Shown in pieces: positions 42,198-50,333 of a DNA stretch of 64,000 nucleotides. Within the stretch, counting starts at the first letter, position 1. Every line of letters starts with the position of its first letter. The stretch comes from Paraburkholderia caffeinitolerans (GTDB lineage Bacteria; Pseudomonadota; Gammaproteobacteria; Burkholderiales; Burkholderiaceae): positions 62,001 through 126,000 of the forward strand of contig NZ_CADIKL010000019.1 of NCBI RefSeq assembly GCF_902859945.1. Direction: 5' to 3'. A model generated the notes under the pieces. The model worked only from the letters and a program-made list of their open reading frames with translations, had not been told where the DNA came from and made no database searches. The translations under genes were made by a program, and so were the position numbers.

Positions 42198-44510
42198 ATG
42201 ACGGTTTCATCCACTACGCGCTACGTTCGCGCGCTGACTTTCGCTGGCTTCGGTCTCGGCGCTGCCGCCACCGCGCACGCCACCGAGCCCTTCGTGGTTC
42301 AGGACATCCGCATCGACGGGCTGGCGCGCATCGAGCCCGGGACGGTGTTCGCGTATTTGCCGATCAAGCAGGGCGACACCTTCACCGACGACAAGGCCTC
42401 AGACGCCATTCGCGCGCTCTTTGCCACGGGCTTTTTCAGCGACGTGCGTATTGCCACCGAAGGCACCACGGTCGTCGTGCAGGTGCAGGAGCGGCCGGCC
42501 ATCGGCACCATCGATTTTGCGGGCATTCACGAGTTCGACAAGGACAACCTCACCAAGGCGCTCAAATCGGTCGGACTCTCGCCGGGGCTCGTCTACGACA
42601 AGGCCCTCGTCGACAAGGCCGAGCAGGAGCTCAAGCGCCAATACCTCACGCGCGGCTACTATGCCGCCGAAGTCACCACCACGGTGACGCCGATCGACCG
42701 CAATCGCGTAGGCCTGCTGTTTTCGGTGGTCGAAGGACCGAGCGCGAAGATTCGCCAGATCAACTTCATCGGCAACAACACCTTCAGCGAGGGCACGCTG
42801 CTCGACGAGATGCAGCTCTCCACGCCGAACTGGTTCTCGTGGTACACGAAAAATGATCTGTACGCCAAAGACAAGCTGACTGGCGATCTGGAGAACGTAC
42901 GGAACTACTATCTCGACCGCGGCTACCTGGAGTTCAATATCGACTCCACCCAGGTTTCGCTCTCGCCCGACAAGAAGGACATGTATCTGACCGTGTCGAT
43001 ACATGAGGGCGATCCGTATACGATCTCGGGCGTGAGTCTCGCGGGTAATCTGCTCGACCGGCAAGCGGAGCTCAAGAAGCTCATTACGGTGAAGGCGGGG
43101 CAGCGCTTTTCCGCGCAGAAGCTCAAGGATACGACCAAGGCGCTCGTGGACAAGCTCGGCGAGTACGGTTATGCGTTCGCGTCCGTCAACGCCGAGCCGC
43201 AGATCGATCAGGTCCATCATGCGGTGAGCCTGACCTTGCAAGTCGATCCGGGACGCCGCGTGTACGTGCGTCATGTGAACATCACGGGCAACACTCGCAC
43301 GCGCGACGAGGTGATCCGCCGCGAGATGCGCCAGCTCGAAAGCGCATGGTTTGATTCCAGCCGGCTCGCGCTCTCGAAGGACCGCATCAACCGGCTCGGC
43401 TATTTCACCGACGTCGAGGTCGCGACGGTACCGGTGGAAGGCACGCAGGACGAAGTGGATGTGGACGTGAAGGTGACCGAGAAGCCCACGGGTACGATCT
43501 CGCTGGGCGTGGGCTACGGCTCGGGCGAGGGGCCCATCATCTCGGCGGGCGTTTCGCAGGACAACGTGTTTGGCTCCGGCACCAGCCTTTCGCTGAACGT
43601 GAATACGGCTACGACCTATCGCACGCTCTCGGTCACGCAGATCGACCCGTATTTCACGATCGACGGCATCAAGCGCATCACCGACGTCTACTATCGCACG
43701 ACCGAGCCGCTCTACTATTCGAGCACGAACGACACGAGCTTTCGCATCATTTCGTACGGCGCGGACACGAAGTTCGGCATTCCGTTCTCCGAGACTGACA
43801 TGGTGTACTTCGGTCTGGGCATCGAGCAGGACCGCCTCGACATCGATGCGAACACGCCGCAAACGTACAAGGACTATGTCGACGAATTCGGGCGCGTCTC
43901 GAATACGGTGCCGCTTACGGTGGGCTGGTCGCGCGACAACCGCGACAGCGCTCTCGTGCCGAGCCGCGGCTATTACGCCCAGGCCAACGCCGAGTACGGC
44001 ACCCCCATCGGCACGGAGTACTACAAGGCAGATGCACAAATGCAGTACTACTACTCATTCGCGCGCGGCTTCGTACTCGGGTTGAACTTTCAGGGCGGTT
44101 ACGGCAACGGTCTCGGCGGCAAGCCGTATCCGATCTTCAAGAATTACTACGCGGGCGGTATCGGCTCGGTGCGGGGCTACGAGTCCGGCTCGCTTGGCCC
44201 GCGCGACGCCACCACGGGCGACCCGATCGGCGGCTCGAAAATGCTCGTCGGCAATATCGAGCTGACTTTTCCGTTGCCGGGCACGGGCTACGACCGCACG
44301 CTGCGCGTGTTCACGTTCGTGGACGGCGGTAACGTCTGGGGCTCCGAAGGCAACAGTGTCGGCGCGAACGGGCTGCGCTACAGCTACGGCGCGGGCCTCG
44401 AATGGATCTCGCCGATCGGCCCGCTCAAGCTCGACCTCGGCTTCCCGATCGTCAAGCATACGGGCGATCAGTACCAGAAGTTCCAGTTCCAGATTGGGAC
44501 TTCGTTCTAG
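42198..44510 (+). CDS. BamA-type Omp85 outer-membrane assembly protein, stand-alone copy
   Basis: 770 residues, the normal length of BamA. A signal peptide (ends AHATEPF) is followed by five POTRA domains (about 28-420) and a 16-strand beta-barrel. Omp85 hallmarks are the loop-6 motif GSVRGYESGSLGPRD and the terminal strand FQFQIGTSF. BamA folds and inserts outer-membrane proteins. The expected neighbours of the housekeeping bamA (rseP, skp, lpxD, fabZ) are absent, so this is probably a paralogue. No clear SD precedes the ATG. Confidence 0.9.
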   Translation: MTVSSTTRYVRALTFAGFGLGAAATAHATEPFVVQDIRIDGLARIEPGTVFAYLPIKQGDTFTDDKASDAIRALFATGFFSDVRIATEGTTVVVQVQERPAIGTIDFAGIHEFDKDNLTKALKSVGLSPGLVYDKALVDKAEQELKRQYLTRGYYAAEVTTTVTPIDRNRVGLLFSVVEGPSAKIRQINFIGNNTFSEGTLLDEMQLSTPNWFSWYTKNDLYAKDKLTGDLENVRNYYLDRGYLEFNIDSTQVSLSPDKKDMYLTVSIHEGDPYTISGVSLAGNLLDRQAELKKLITVKAGQRFSAQKLKDTTKALVDKLGEYGYAFASVNAEPQIDQVHHAVSLTLQVDPGRRVYVRHVNITGNTRTRDEVIRREMRQLESAWFDSSRLALSKDRINRLGYFTDVEVATVPVEGTQDEVDVDVKVTEKPTGTISLGVGYGSGEGPIISAGVSQDNVFGSGTSLSLNVNTATTYRTLSVTQIDPYFTIDGIKRITDVYYRTTEPLYYSSTNDTSFRIISYGADTKFGIPFSETDMVYFGLGIEQDRLDIDANTPQTYKDYVDEFGRVSNTVPLTVGWSRDNRDSALVPSRGYYAQANAEYGTPIGTEYYKADAQMQYYYSFARGFVLGLNFQGGYGNGLGGKPYPIFKNYYAGGIGSVRGYESGSLGPRDATTGDPIGGSKMLVGNIELTFPLPGTGYDRTLRVFTFVDGGNVWGSEGNSVGANGLRYSYGAGLEWISPIGPLKLDLGFPIVKHTGDQYQKFQFQIGTSF

Positions 44511-44542
44511 GCGAATACAGCGGGGCAACTCGCCCACTCGTC

Positions 44543-45493
44543 TCAAATCAGCAGCTCTAGCGAGTGATAGAGCCGCCGCCGTTCCGGGTCCTGCGAAGCC
44601 TCGCCCGCATGGATCGCCTCCTTGAGGCAAGCGAGAAAGCATTCGGCGGCGGCGGAGAGCGGCACGCCGCGTCGCGCAACCACGCTCACCACGGTGCGGT
44701 CGACTTCCTCCTGAAGCGAGAGCGCGCGCAGGTTCTCGCGCGCGAAGCGCGTCTCCACGAGCGGCCAGGGAAAGATGCTCGCCATGTCGGTGTTCATGAT
44801 GAGCCCCATGGCCACTACGAGCGAATGCGCGAGATGCACCGTGCGCGGCAGCGCCAGGCCGTGGCGGCGGAAAACATCGTCGGTGACCATCTCCTTGCTC
44901 GCCGGGTCCCAGTTGAGAATCCATTCGCAATCCTGCAGGTCCTTGAGCGACTGCGCATGTTCGAGCGGATGGCCACGGCGCATGACCACAGCGGATTCGG
45001 TGGCGAAGATCGGCGTCTGCGTGAATTCGGCGTGCAGCGAAGCGGGGCCCGGTTTGCCGAGCGAGAAGTCGAGCGTGCCGTCGCGCAGGCGCGGCATGAC
45101 AATATTCAGCAGTCCCTCATAAAACTCCAGCTGCATCCCGGGCATGCGCGCGCGAAACAGCGTCACGGCGTCGGGTAGGAACGAGAGCGCGAGCCAGGGC
45201 GTCACGCCAATCGAGAGCTTGCCGCCGGCGCGCCCGCGCCGCGCGTCGAGCTCGTCCTGGGCGCGCGACATCTGGTGCACGATGGCCCGCGCATGCACGA
45301 GCAGCGCCTGGCCGGCTTCGGTGAAGGCAATGCCGTTCGCATTGCGCGTCACGAGTGCGATCTGCTGCTCGGCCTCCAACTCGCGCACGGCCTTGGTGGC
45401 CGCCGCGGGCGAGATGCCCAGCGCGCGCGCCGCCGCGCGGATGCTGCCGGCGTCGGCCATGGCCACGAGCGCCTTGAACTGGTGGAATTTCAT
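44543..45493 (-). CDS. LysR-family regulator divergent from an amidohydrolase gene
   Basis: 316 residues, with HTH MKFHQFKALVAMADAGSIRAAARALGISPAAATKAVRELE. The C-terminal domain is complete. The start at 45493 is the family-typical one; the longer frame crosses the divergent promoter region. It probably controls the M20 amidohydrolase and perhaps the downstream symporter. Confidence 0.92.
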   Translation of the reverse strand: MKFHQFKALVAMADAGSIRAAARALGISPAAATKAVRELEAEQQIALVTRNANGIAFTEAGQALLVHARAIVHQMSRAQDELDARRGRAGGKLSIGVTPWLALSFLPDAVTLFRARMPGMQLEFYEGLLNIVMPRLRDGTLDFSLGKPGPASLHAEFTQTPIFATESAVVMRRGHPLEHAQSLKDLQDCEWILNWDPASKEMVTDDVFRRHGLALPRTVHLAHSLVVAMGLIMNTDMASIFPWPLVETRFARENLRALSLQEEVDRTVVSVVARRGVPLSAAAECFLACLKEAIHAGEASQDPERRRLYHSLELLI

Positions 45494-45614
45494 AGGGAAA
45501 ACCCGGGAGGAAACCTGCGGTTGGCAGGCTAACCATTCTAGGACTGTCCGCGGAAAAGCGAGGTGATTATCCTGAGACGTCATGCAATCAATGGCTTGGA
45601 CACAGGAGACACGG

Positions 45615-46790
45615 ATGAACACCATGGCGATCCCCCCGGCAATCGCGGAAATCGAAGCAGAAATGATTGCGTTGCGCCACGCGATTCACGCGCACCCGGA
45701 ACTCGGCTTCGAGGAGTTCGTCACGAGCGATCTAGTGGCCGAGCGGCTCGCTGAATGGGGTTACGAAGTACATCGCGGGCTGGGCGGCACCGGCGTCGTG
45801 GGCACGCTGAAAGTGGGGACCGGCAAGCAGCGCCTCGGCCTGCGCGCCGACATGGACGCGCTGCCCATCCAGGAAAACACGGGGCTCGATTATGAGAGCC
45901 GCGTGCCCGGCAAGATGCACGCGTGCGGCCACGACGGTCACACGGCCATGCTGCTCGCAGCGGCGCGGCACCTCGCGCAGTCGCGTTCGTTCGACGGCAC
46001 GCTGCACCTCATTTTCCAGCCTGCCGAAGAAGGGCTCGGCGGCGCGAAGCGGATGCTCGACGAGGGTCTGTTCGAGCGCTTCCCCTGCGACGCGGTTTTT
46101 GCGATGCACAACATGCCCGGCTTTCCCACCGGCAAGCTGGGCTTCCGCCCGGGGCCGTTCATGGCGTCGTCGGACACGGTGATCATCGACATCGACGGGC
46201 GCGGCGGCCATGGCGCGGTGCCGCACAAGGCCATCGACCCCGTGGTGGTGTGCGCGAACGTGGTGCTCGCATTGCAAACCATCGTGTCGCGCAACGTATC
46301 GCCGCTCGACATGGCGATCGTCACGGTGGGCGCGATTCACGCGGGCGAGGCGCCCAACGTGATTCCGCAGACCGCGCAGATGCGGCTCTCGGTGCGCGCG
46401 CTGCGCCCCGAGGTGCGCGACCTGCTCGAAGAGCGCATCACGACGCTCGTGCACGCACAGGCGAGCGCCTATGGCGCCACGGCGCGCATCGATTACCAGC
46501 GTCGCTACCCGGTGCTCGTGAACGACGTGGCAATGACGACATTGGCGCAAGACGTCGCGCGCGACTGGCTGGGCGAGGATGGCTTGATCGACGATCTTCC
46601 GCCGCTCACGGGCAGCGAGGATTTTTCGTTCCTGCTCGAGCAATGCGCGGGCAGCTATTTGATCATCGGCAATGGCGACGGCGAAGGCGGCTGCATGGTG
46701 CATAACCCCGGCTACGATTTCAACGACGACTGCCTTGCCACTGGCGCTGCGTACTGGGTGAAGCTCGCCGAGCGCTTCCTGCGCACCTGA
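45615..46790 (+). CDS. M20-family amidohydrolase (hippurate/N-acyl amino acid hydrolase type)
   Basis: 391 residues of the M20D metallopeptidase family. Metal-binding motifs are visible: MHACGHDGHTAMLL, FQPAEEG and PLTGSEDFSFLLE, and the lid domain has GRGGHGAVPH. Such enzymes cleave N-acyl or N-aroyl amino acids such as hippurate. The ATG at 45615 has a good SD (AGGAGAC). It is followed 228 bases later by an MHS-type symporter that may import the substrate or the product. Confidence 0.9.
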   Translation: MNTMAIPPAIAEIEAEMIALRHAIHAHPELGFEEFVTSDLVAERLAEWGYEVHRGLGGTGVVGTLKVGTGKQRLGLRADMDALPIQENTGLDYESRVPGKMHACGHDGHTAMLLAAARHLAQSRSFDGTLHLIFQPAEEGLGGAKRMLDEGLFERFPCDAVFAMHNMPGFPTGKLGFRPGPFMASSDTVIIDIDGRGGHGAVPHKAIDPVVVCANVVLALQTIVSRNVSPLDMAIVTVGAIHAGEAPNVIPQTAQMRLSVRALRPEVRDLLEERITTLVHAQASAYGATARIDYQRRYPVLVNDVAMTTLAQDVARDWLGEDGLIDDLPPLTGSEDFSFLLEQCAGSYLIIGNGDGEGGCMVHNPGYDFNDDCLATGAAYWVKLAERFLRT

Positions 46791-46863
46791 GCCGGGCCAT
46801 CGCCCAACGTGCACTAAAGCGCGTTCGATCAACGCATTTGATCTAGATACGAAGACATGAGCT

Positions 46864-47010
46864 TTGCATGGGGCGGGACTAAGTGCTCTGCATGGGCCCG
46901 GAGTAAGTGCTGAAGCACTAACTCCGGCCGACAGCTAAAGCGCCAAGTCCCGTCGACCGCGAAGCATGGGACCAGAGTAAGTGCTAAAGCACTAACTCTG
47001 GTCGACAGGA
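46864..47010 (+). promoter_or_regulatory. Nested hairpin-repeat leader before the symporter gene
   Basis: Three related elements share the start GCATGGG and an end near CGACAG. Each holds an imperfect stem around AAGTGCT and AGCACT. One complete hairpin lies at 46898-46927 (13-base arms, TGAA loop, internal A/A mismatch) and another at 46970-47003 (15-base arms, TAAA loop). The two halves of a third (46871-46887 and 46934-46952) flank the first one, as if a copy had inserted into its loop. The last element ends two bases before the SD of the symporter, so it may control its expression. Confidence 0.7.
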
Positions 47011-47018
47011 GACCCAAG

Positions 47019-48347
47019 ATGAACGCCACTTCACTGAACTCGCAGCCGAATGCCGACGCGCACGGGCACACGCGCGCCTCGCGTGCGAAGGCCATCGCTG
47101 CGATCACGCTCGGCAACGGCCTGGAGTTTTTCGACTTCACGGTCTACAGCTTTTTTGCGACGACCATTGGCACGCTGTTCTTTCCGGTGCACGGCGCGCT
47201 GAATCAGTTGCTGCTGGCCGTGGGCAGCTTCGGCGTGGGCTTCATCGTGCGGCCGCTGGGCGGCGTGCTGATCGGCGCGTTCGCCGACCGCGCGGGCCGC
47301 AAGGCGGCCATGACGCTCACACTCTGGCTCATGGCGCTGGGCTCGGCGATGATCGCGTTCGCGCCCACTTATGCGCAGATCGGTCTTGCGGCGCCTGCGC
47401 TGATCGTGCTCGCGCGCCTCGTGCAGGGCTTCGCGGTGGGCGGCGAGGTGGGCGCCTCGACCACGATGCTGCTCGAATACGCCGACGACCGCACGCGCGG
47501 TTTCTACGGCAGCTGGCAGTTCGTGAGCCAGGGGCTCAACGTGGTGGCCGGCGCGCTGCTCGGCGTGGCGCTGTCGTCGACGCTCTCGCCCGAGGCGCTC
47601 CAGAGCTGGGGCTGGCGCGTGCCGTTCGTGATCGGCATGCTGGTCGTGCCGGTGGGGGTCTATATCCGCCGCCATCTCGATGAAACCCTCGAGCACGCCG
47701 AAGACGTGGACATGGCCGCACCCGTGACCGAAGCGGCGCGCCCGCTGCGAGAGATCTTCTCGAAACATCGCGCGGCGCTCGTCGCGGGTGTCGTGACGAC
47801 CATCGGCGGCACGGCGGCGAACTATATCGTGCTGTTCTACATGTCCACCTATGCGATCAAGATCCTCGGTCTGCCGATGTCGGTGGGCATGAGCGCGGCG
47901 CTGGTGGCTGCGCTCGTCACGGCTGCGTGCTCGCCGTTCGCCGGCATTTTGTCCGATCGCTTCGGTCGCAAGCGGGTGTTCGGCTATTCGCGCGTGCTGC
48001 TGGTTGCGGTGATCTATCCGGCCTTCATGATGATCCACGCCATGCCCACGGTGCCAACGGTGCTCGCCGTCGTGGCGGTGCTGGGCGCGCTCGTCGCGTT
48101 CACCGCGGTGCCCAATATCGTCATGCTGCCGGAGCTGTTCCCGCAGTCGATTCGCGTGACGGGCATGTCCATCGTTTATTGTGTGGGCGTTTCGATCTTC
48201 GGCGGCTTCGCACAGTTCTTCGCGACCTGGCTCATCAAGCTGCTCGATAACCCGCTCGCGCCGGCCTGGTATCTGATCGGTTGCGGACTCGTTTCGCTGC
48301 TGGCCTTGCCGCTGATCCGCGAACCGGCGGGCCGGCCACTCGACTGA
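47019..48347 (+). CDS. MHS-family MFS symporter (organic acid/metabolite:H+)
   Basis: 442 residues, 12 membrane helices. The MHS family opening is TLGNGLEFFDFTVYSFFATTIGTLFFP, with GGVLIGAFADRAGRKAAM as motif A and QGFAVGGEVGASTTMLLEYA in helix 4. Members import citrate, alpha-ketoglutarate, proline or aromatic acids with protons. The gene lies after the M20 amidohydrolase and may import its substrate. SD AGGAG lies eight bases ahead, adjacent to the hairpin leader. Confidence 0.92.
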   Translation: MNATSLNSQPNADAHGHTRASRAKAIAAITLGNGLEFFDFTVYSFFATTIGTLFFPVHGALNQLLLAVGSFGVGFIVRPLGGVLIGAFADRAGRKAAMTLTLWLMALGSAMIAFAPTYAQIGLAAPALIVLARLVQGFAVGGEVGASTTMLLEYADDRTRGFYGSWQFVSQGLNVVAGALLGVALSSTLSPEALQSWGWRVPFVIGMLVVPVGVYIRRHLDETLEHAEDVDMAAPVTEAARPLREIFSKHRAALVAGVVTTIGGTAANYIVLFYMSTYAIKILGLPMSVGMSAALVAALVTAACSPFAGILSDRFGRKRVFGYSRVLLVAVIYPAFMMIHAMPTVPTVLAVVAVLGALVAFTAVPNIVMLPELFPQSIRVTGMSIVYCVGVSIFGGFAQFFATWLIKLLDNPLAPAWYLIGCGLVSLLALPLIREPAGRPLD

Positions 48348-48674
48348 GCGCTCCAGCGGCTCGAAAGGCGCAAGTGAGGCGGGCGGGGCCGCCTGGGCAT
48401 CGCTAGAGCCGCTGTAAAGGTTCGTATTCCGGCTTTTCTTGATTTGTTGCTATTAACGTAACAATTCGCTCAATTATTTCGCAATAAATAGTCAATTTTG
48501 ATTGCCGGCAAACACCTGTCGTTTGCAGACAAACTCGACTCTGTCCAAAAGGGAAACACAGTAAGATTCCGCTCCGGGCTTTCTGGCGACGCAGCATATC
48601 CGGCCTATCCGGCATAACCGGATTCGTCCGGTGTTCGTCGGTTCAGCGCTGATCGTCGAAAACGGAGAAAAAGC
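48348..48674. other. Gene-free stretch before the RND operon
   Basis: 327 bases with an AT-rich core near 48420-48500 and the overlapping dyads at 48508-48534. A minus-strand frame covering 48403-48615 has no SD or recognisable features and is not called. Confidence 0.5.
48508..48534. promoter_or_regulatory. Overlapping GTTTG dyads, possible RND operator
   Basis: GCAAAC-N7-GTTTGC (48508-48526) overlaps GTTTG-N4-CAAAC (48521-48534), giving three alternating half-sites. The array lies about 140 bases before the adaptor gene, in keeping with a TetR- or MarR-type repressor site. No regulator gene lies next to the operon. Confidence 0.5.
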
Positions 48675-50330
48675 ATGACGAGCGGAATTAGGGTGGCACG
48701 GCTGTGCCTGTCCCTGGGTATGGCATTCGGGGTTGCTGCGTGTCACGACAAAACGCCTGAGGCGGCGGTGCGGCCACCAGCGAACGTGGACGTTATCAAC
48801 GTCGCGCTGCGCGACGTGCCAGTGGTATTCGATTACGTGGGGCAGACCGAAAGCTCGCAGCAAGTCGAGATTCGCTCCCGCGTCAACGGCTTTCTTGAAA
48901 AACGCATCTACGAAGAAGGCTCGCTGGTTCATCAGGGCGACGTGATGTTCCAGATGGACCGCAAGCCCTTCCAGGCCGCGCTCGATGCCGCGAAGGCCGA
49001 ATACGCGCAGCAAAAGGCGCGGCTCGACACGGCGCAGGCCAACTTGGCCCGCGTGCGCCCGCTCGCGGCCAAGAATGCGCTGAGCCAGAAGGACCTCGAC
49101 GACTCCGTCGGTCAGGAACGGGCTGCAGCGGCGGCGCTCGAGCAGGCGCGCGCCAATGTCACGAGCGCGAACCTGAATCTCGGCTACACCACGATCACGG
49201 CGCCCGTCACCGGGCTGTCGAGCTTCGCGAAGAAGCAGGACGGTTCCTATATCGACGCGAGCAACAGCCTGCTCACCTACGTCGCGAAACTCGATCCCAT
49301 GTGGATCAACTTCTCGCTTTCCGAAAACGAAATGCTGAGTCTGCGCTCGCAGGTGAAGAGCGGTGCGCTCAAGCTGCCGGGGATCGGCGAGATGGAAGCG
49401 GTGATTGTGCTCGCCGACGGCAGCGTGTATCCCGAGCGCGGCCATATCAAGTTCGCCGATGCGTCCTTGAGCGAAGAGACCGGCACGTACATGATTCGCG
49501 CCGAAGTGAAGAACCCGAGCGGCAGCTTGCGGCCGGGGCAGTTCGTGCGCATCAAGCTGCTGGGCGCCGATCGGGCGAACGCAGTGGCGGTGCCGCAGGT
49601 CGCTGTGCAGCAGGGGCCGCGCGGCGCGTTCGTGTGGACCGTGGACAAGGACGGCAAGGCGCAGCAGCGCGCGGTCGAAACCGGCGAATGGAACGGCAAC
49701 GACTGGGTCATCAGCTCGGGGCTGCACGCGGGCGATCATGTCGTGATCGACAACACGCTCAAGTTGATTCCGGGCGCGCCGGTGAAGGAAACGGTGGTGG
49801 CGACGCCCCCGGCCGAGGTGAAGATCGGCGGGCAGGAGGTGGACGCGGCGCGGGCCAATGACGCGAGCGCCACGAATGCGGCCAGTGCTGCCAACGCCGC
49901 AGCCGGTTCCAACGCGGGCAGCGCCAGTGCGAGTGGTGCGGGCGGTGCGAACGCCAGCGCGAATCCGGCGAAGGCGAAGACGAATGCCGCCAGCGCGAAC
50001 GCATCCGGACCGGCGCAGCTTTACTTCGCGCCGGGCAGCGAGAGCCTCGACGCGCAATCGGCCACGGCGCTCGCCGCGGTCGCGCAGCGTCTTGCCGCGT
50101 CGCCCGGGCTGCACGTGGTGATTTCGGGTTATGCCGATTCGAGCGGCTCCTATGCGCGCAACGAGCGTCTCGCTCACGCACGCGCCTCGACCGTGCGCAC
50201 GGCGCTGATCGTCGCGGGCGTGCAGGATGCGCGCATCGAGATGCGCAAGCCGGCGAAGGTCGTTGCCACGGACCCGGCCGACAAGTCCCGCCGCGTGGAC
50301 GTCACGCTCTCGTCCGCCGCGGGAGGTTGA
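48675..50330 (+). CDS. RND efflux periplasmic adaptor fused to an OmpA-like domain
   Basis: 551 residues, against about 380-400 for usual adaptors. A lipoprotein signal ends at Cys23 (VAAC). Residues about 40-385 are a normal HlyD-type adaptor (biotinyl-lipoyl fold around VEIRSRVNGFLEKRIYEEGSLV, alpha hairpin 100-165). An Ala/Asn/Ser-rich linker (about 388-446) leads to an OmpA-like domain (about 447-548). That domain keeps Asp488 and the N-x2-L-x3-R pattern (Asn496, Leu499, Arg503) used by OmpA to bind peptidoglycan. It is first in an RND operon. Confidence 0.9.
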   Translation: MTSGIRVARLCLSLGMAFGVAACHDKTPEAAVRPPANVDVINVALRDVPVVFDYVGQTESSQQVEIRSRVNGFLEKRIYEEGSLVHQGDVMFQMDRKPFQAALDAAKAEYAQQKARLDTAQANLARVRPLAAKNALSQKDLDDSVGQERAAAAALEQARANVTSANLNLGYTTITAPVTGLSSFAKKQDGSYIDASNSLLTYVAKLDPMWINFSLSENEMLSLRSQVKSGALKLPGIGEMEAVIVLADGSVYPERGHIKFADASLSEETGTYMIRAEVKNPSGSLRPGQFVRIKLLGADRANAVAVPQVAVQQGPRGAFVWTVDKDGKAQQRAVETGEWNGNDWVISSGLHAGDHVVIDNTLKLIPGAPVKETVVATPPAEVKIGGQEVDAARANDASATNAASAANAAAGSNAGSASASGAGGANASANPAKAKTNAASANASGPAQLYFAPGSESLDAQSATALAAVAQRLAASPGLHVVISGYADSSGSYARNERLAHARASTVRTALIVAGVQDARIEMRKPAKVVATDPADKSRRVDVTLSSAAGG

Positions 50331-50333
50331 GCG

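Noticed and set aside
48403..48615. Minus-strand open frame before the RND operon
   Set aside because: No SD, no motif, and it covers the candidate operator.
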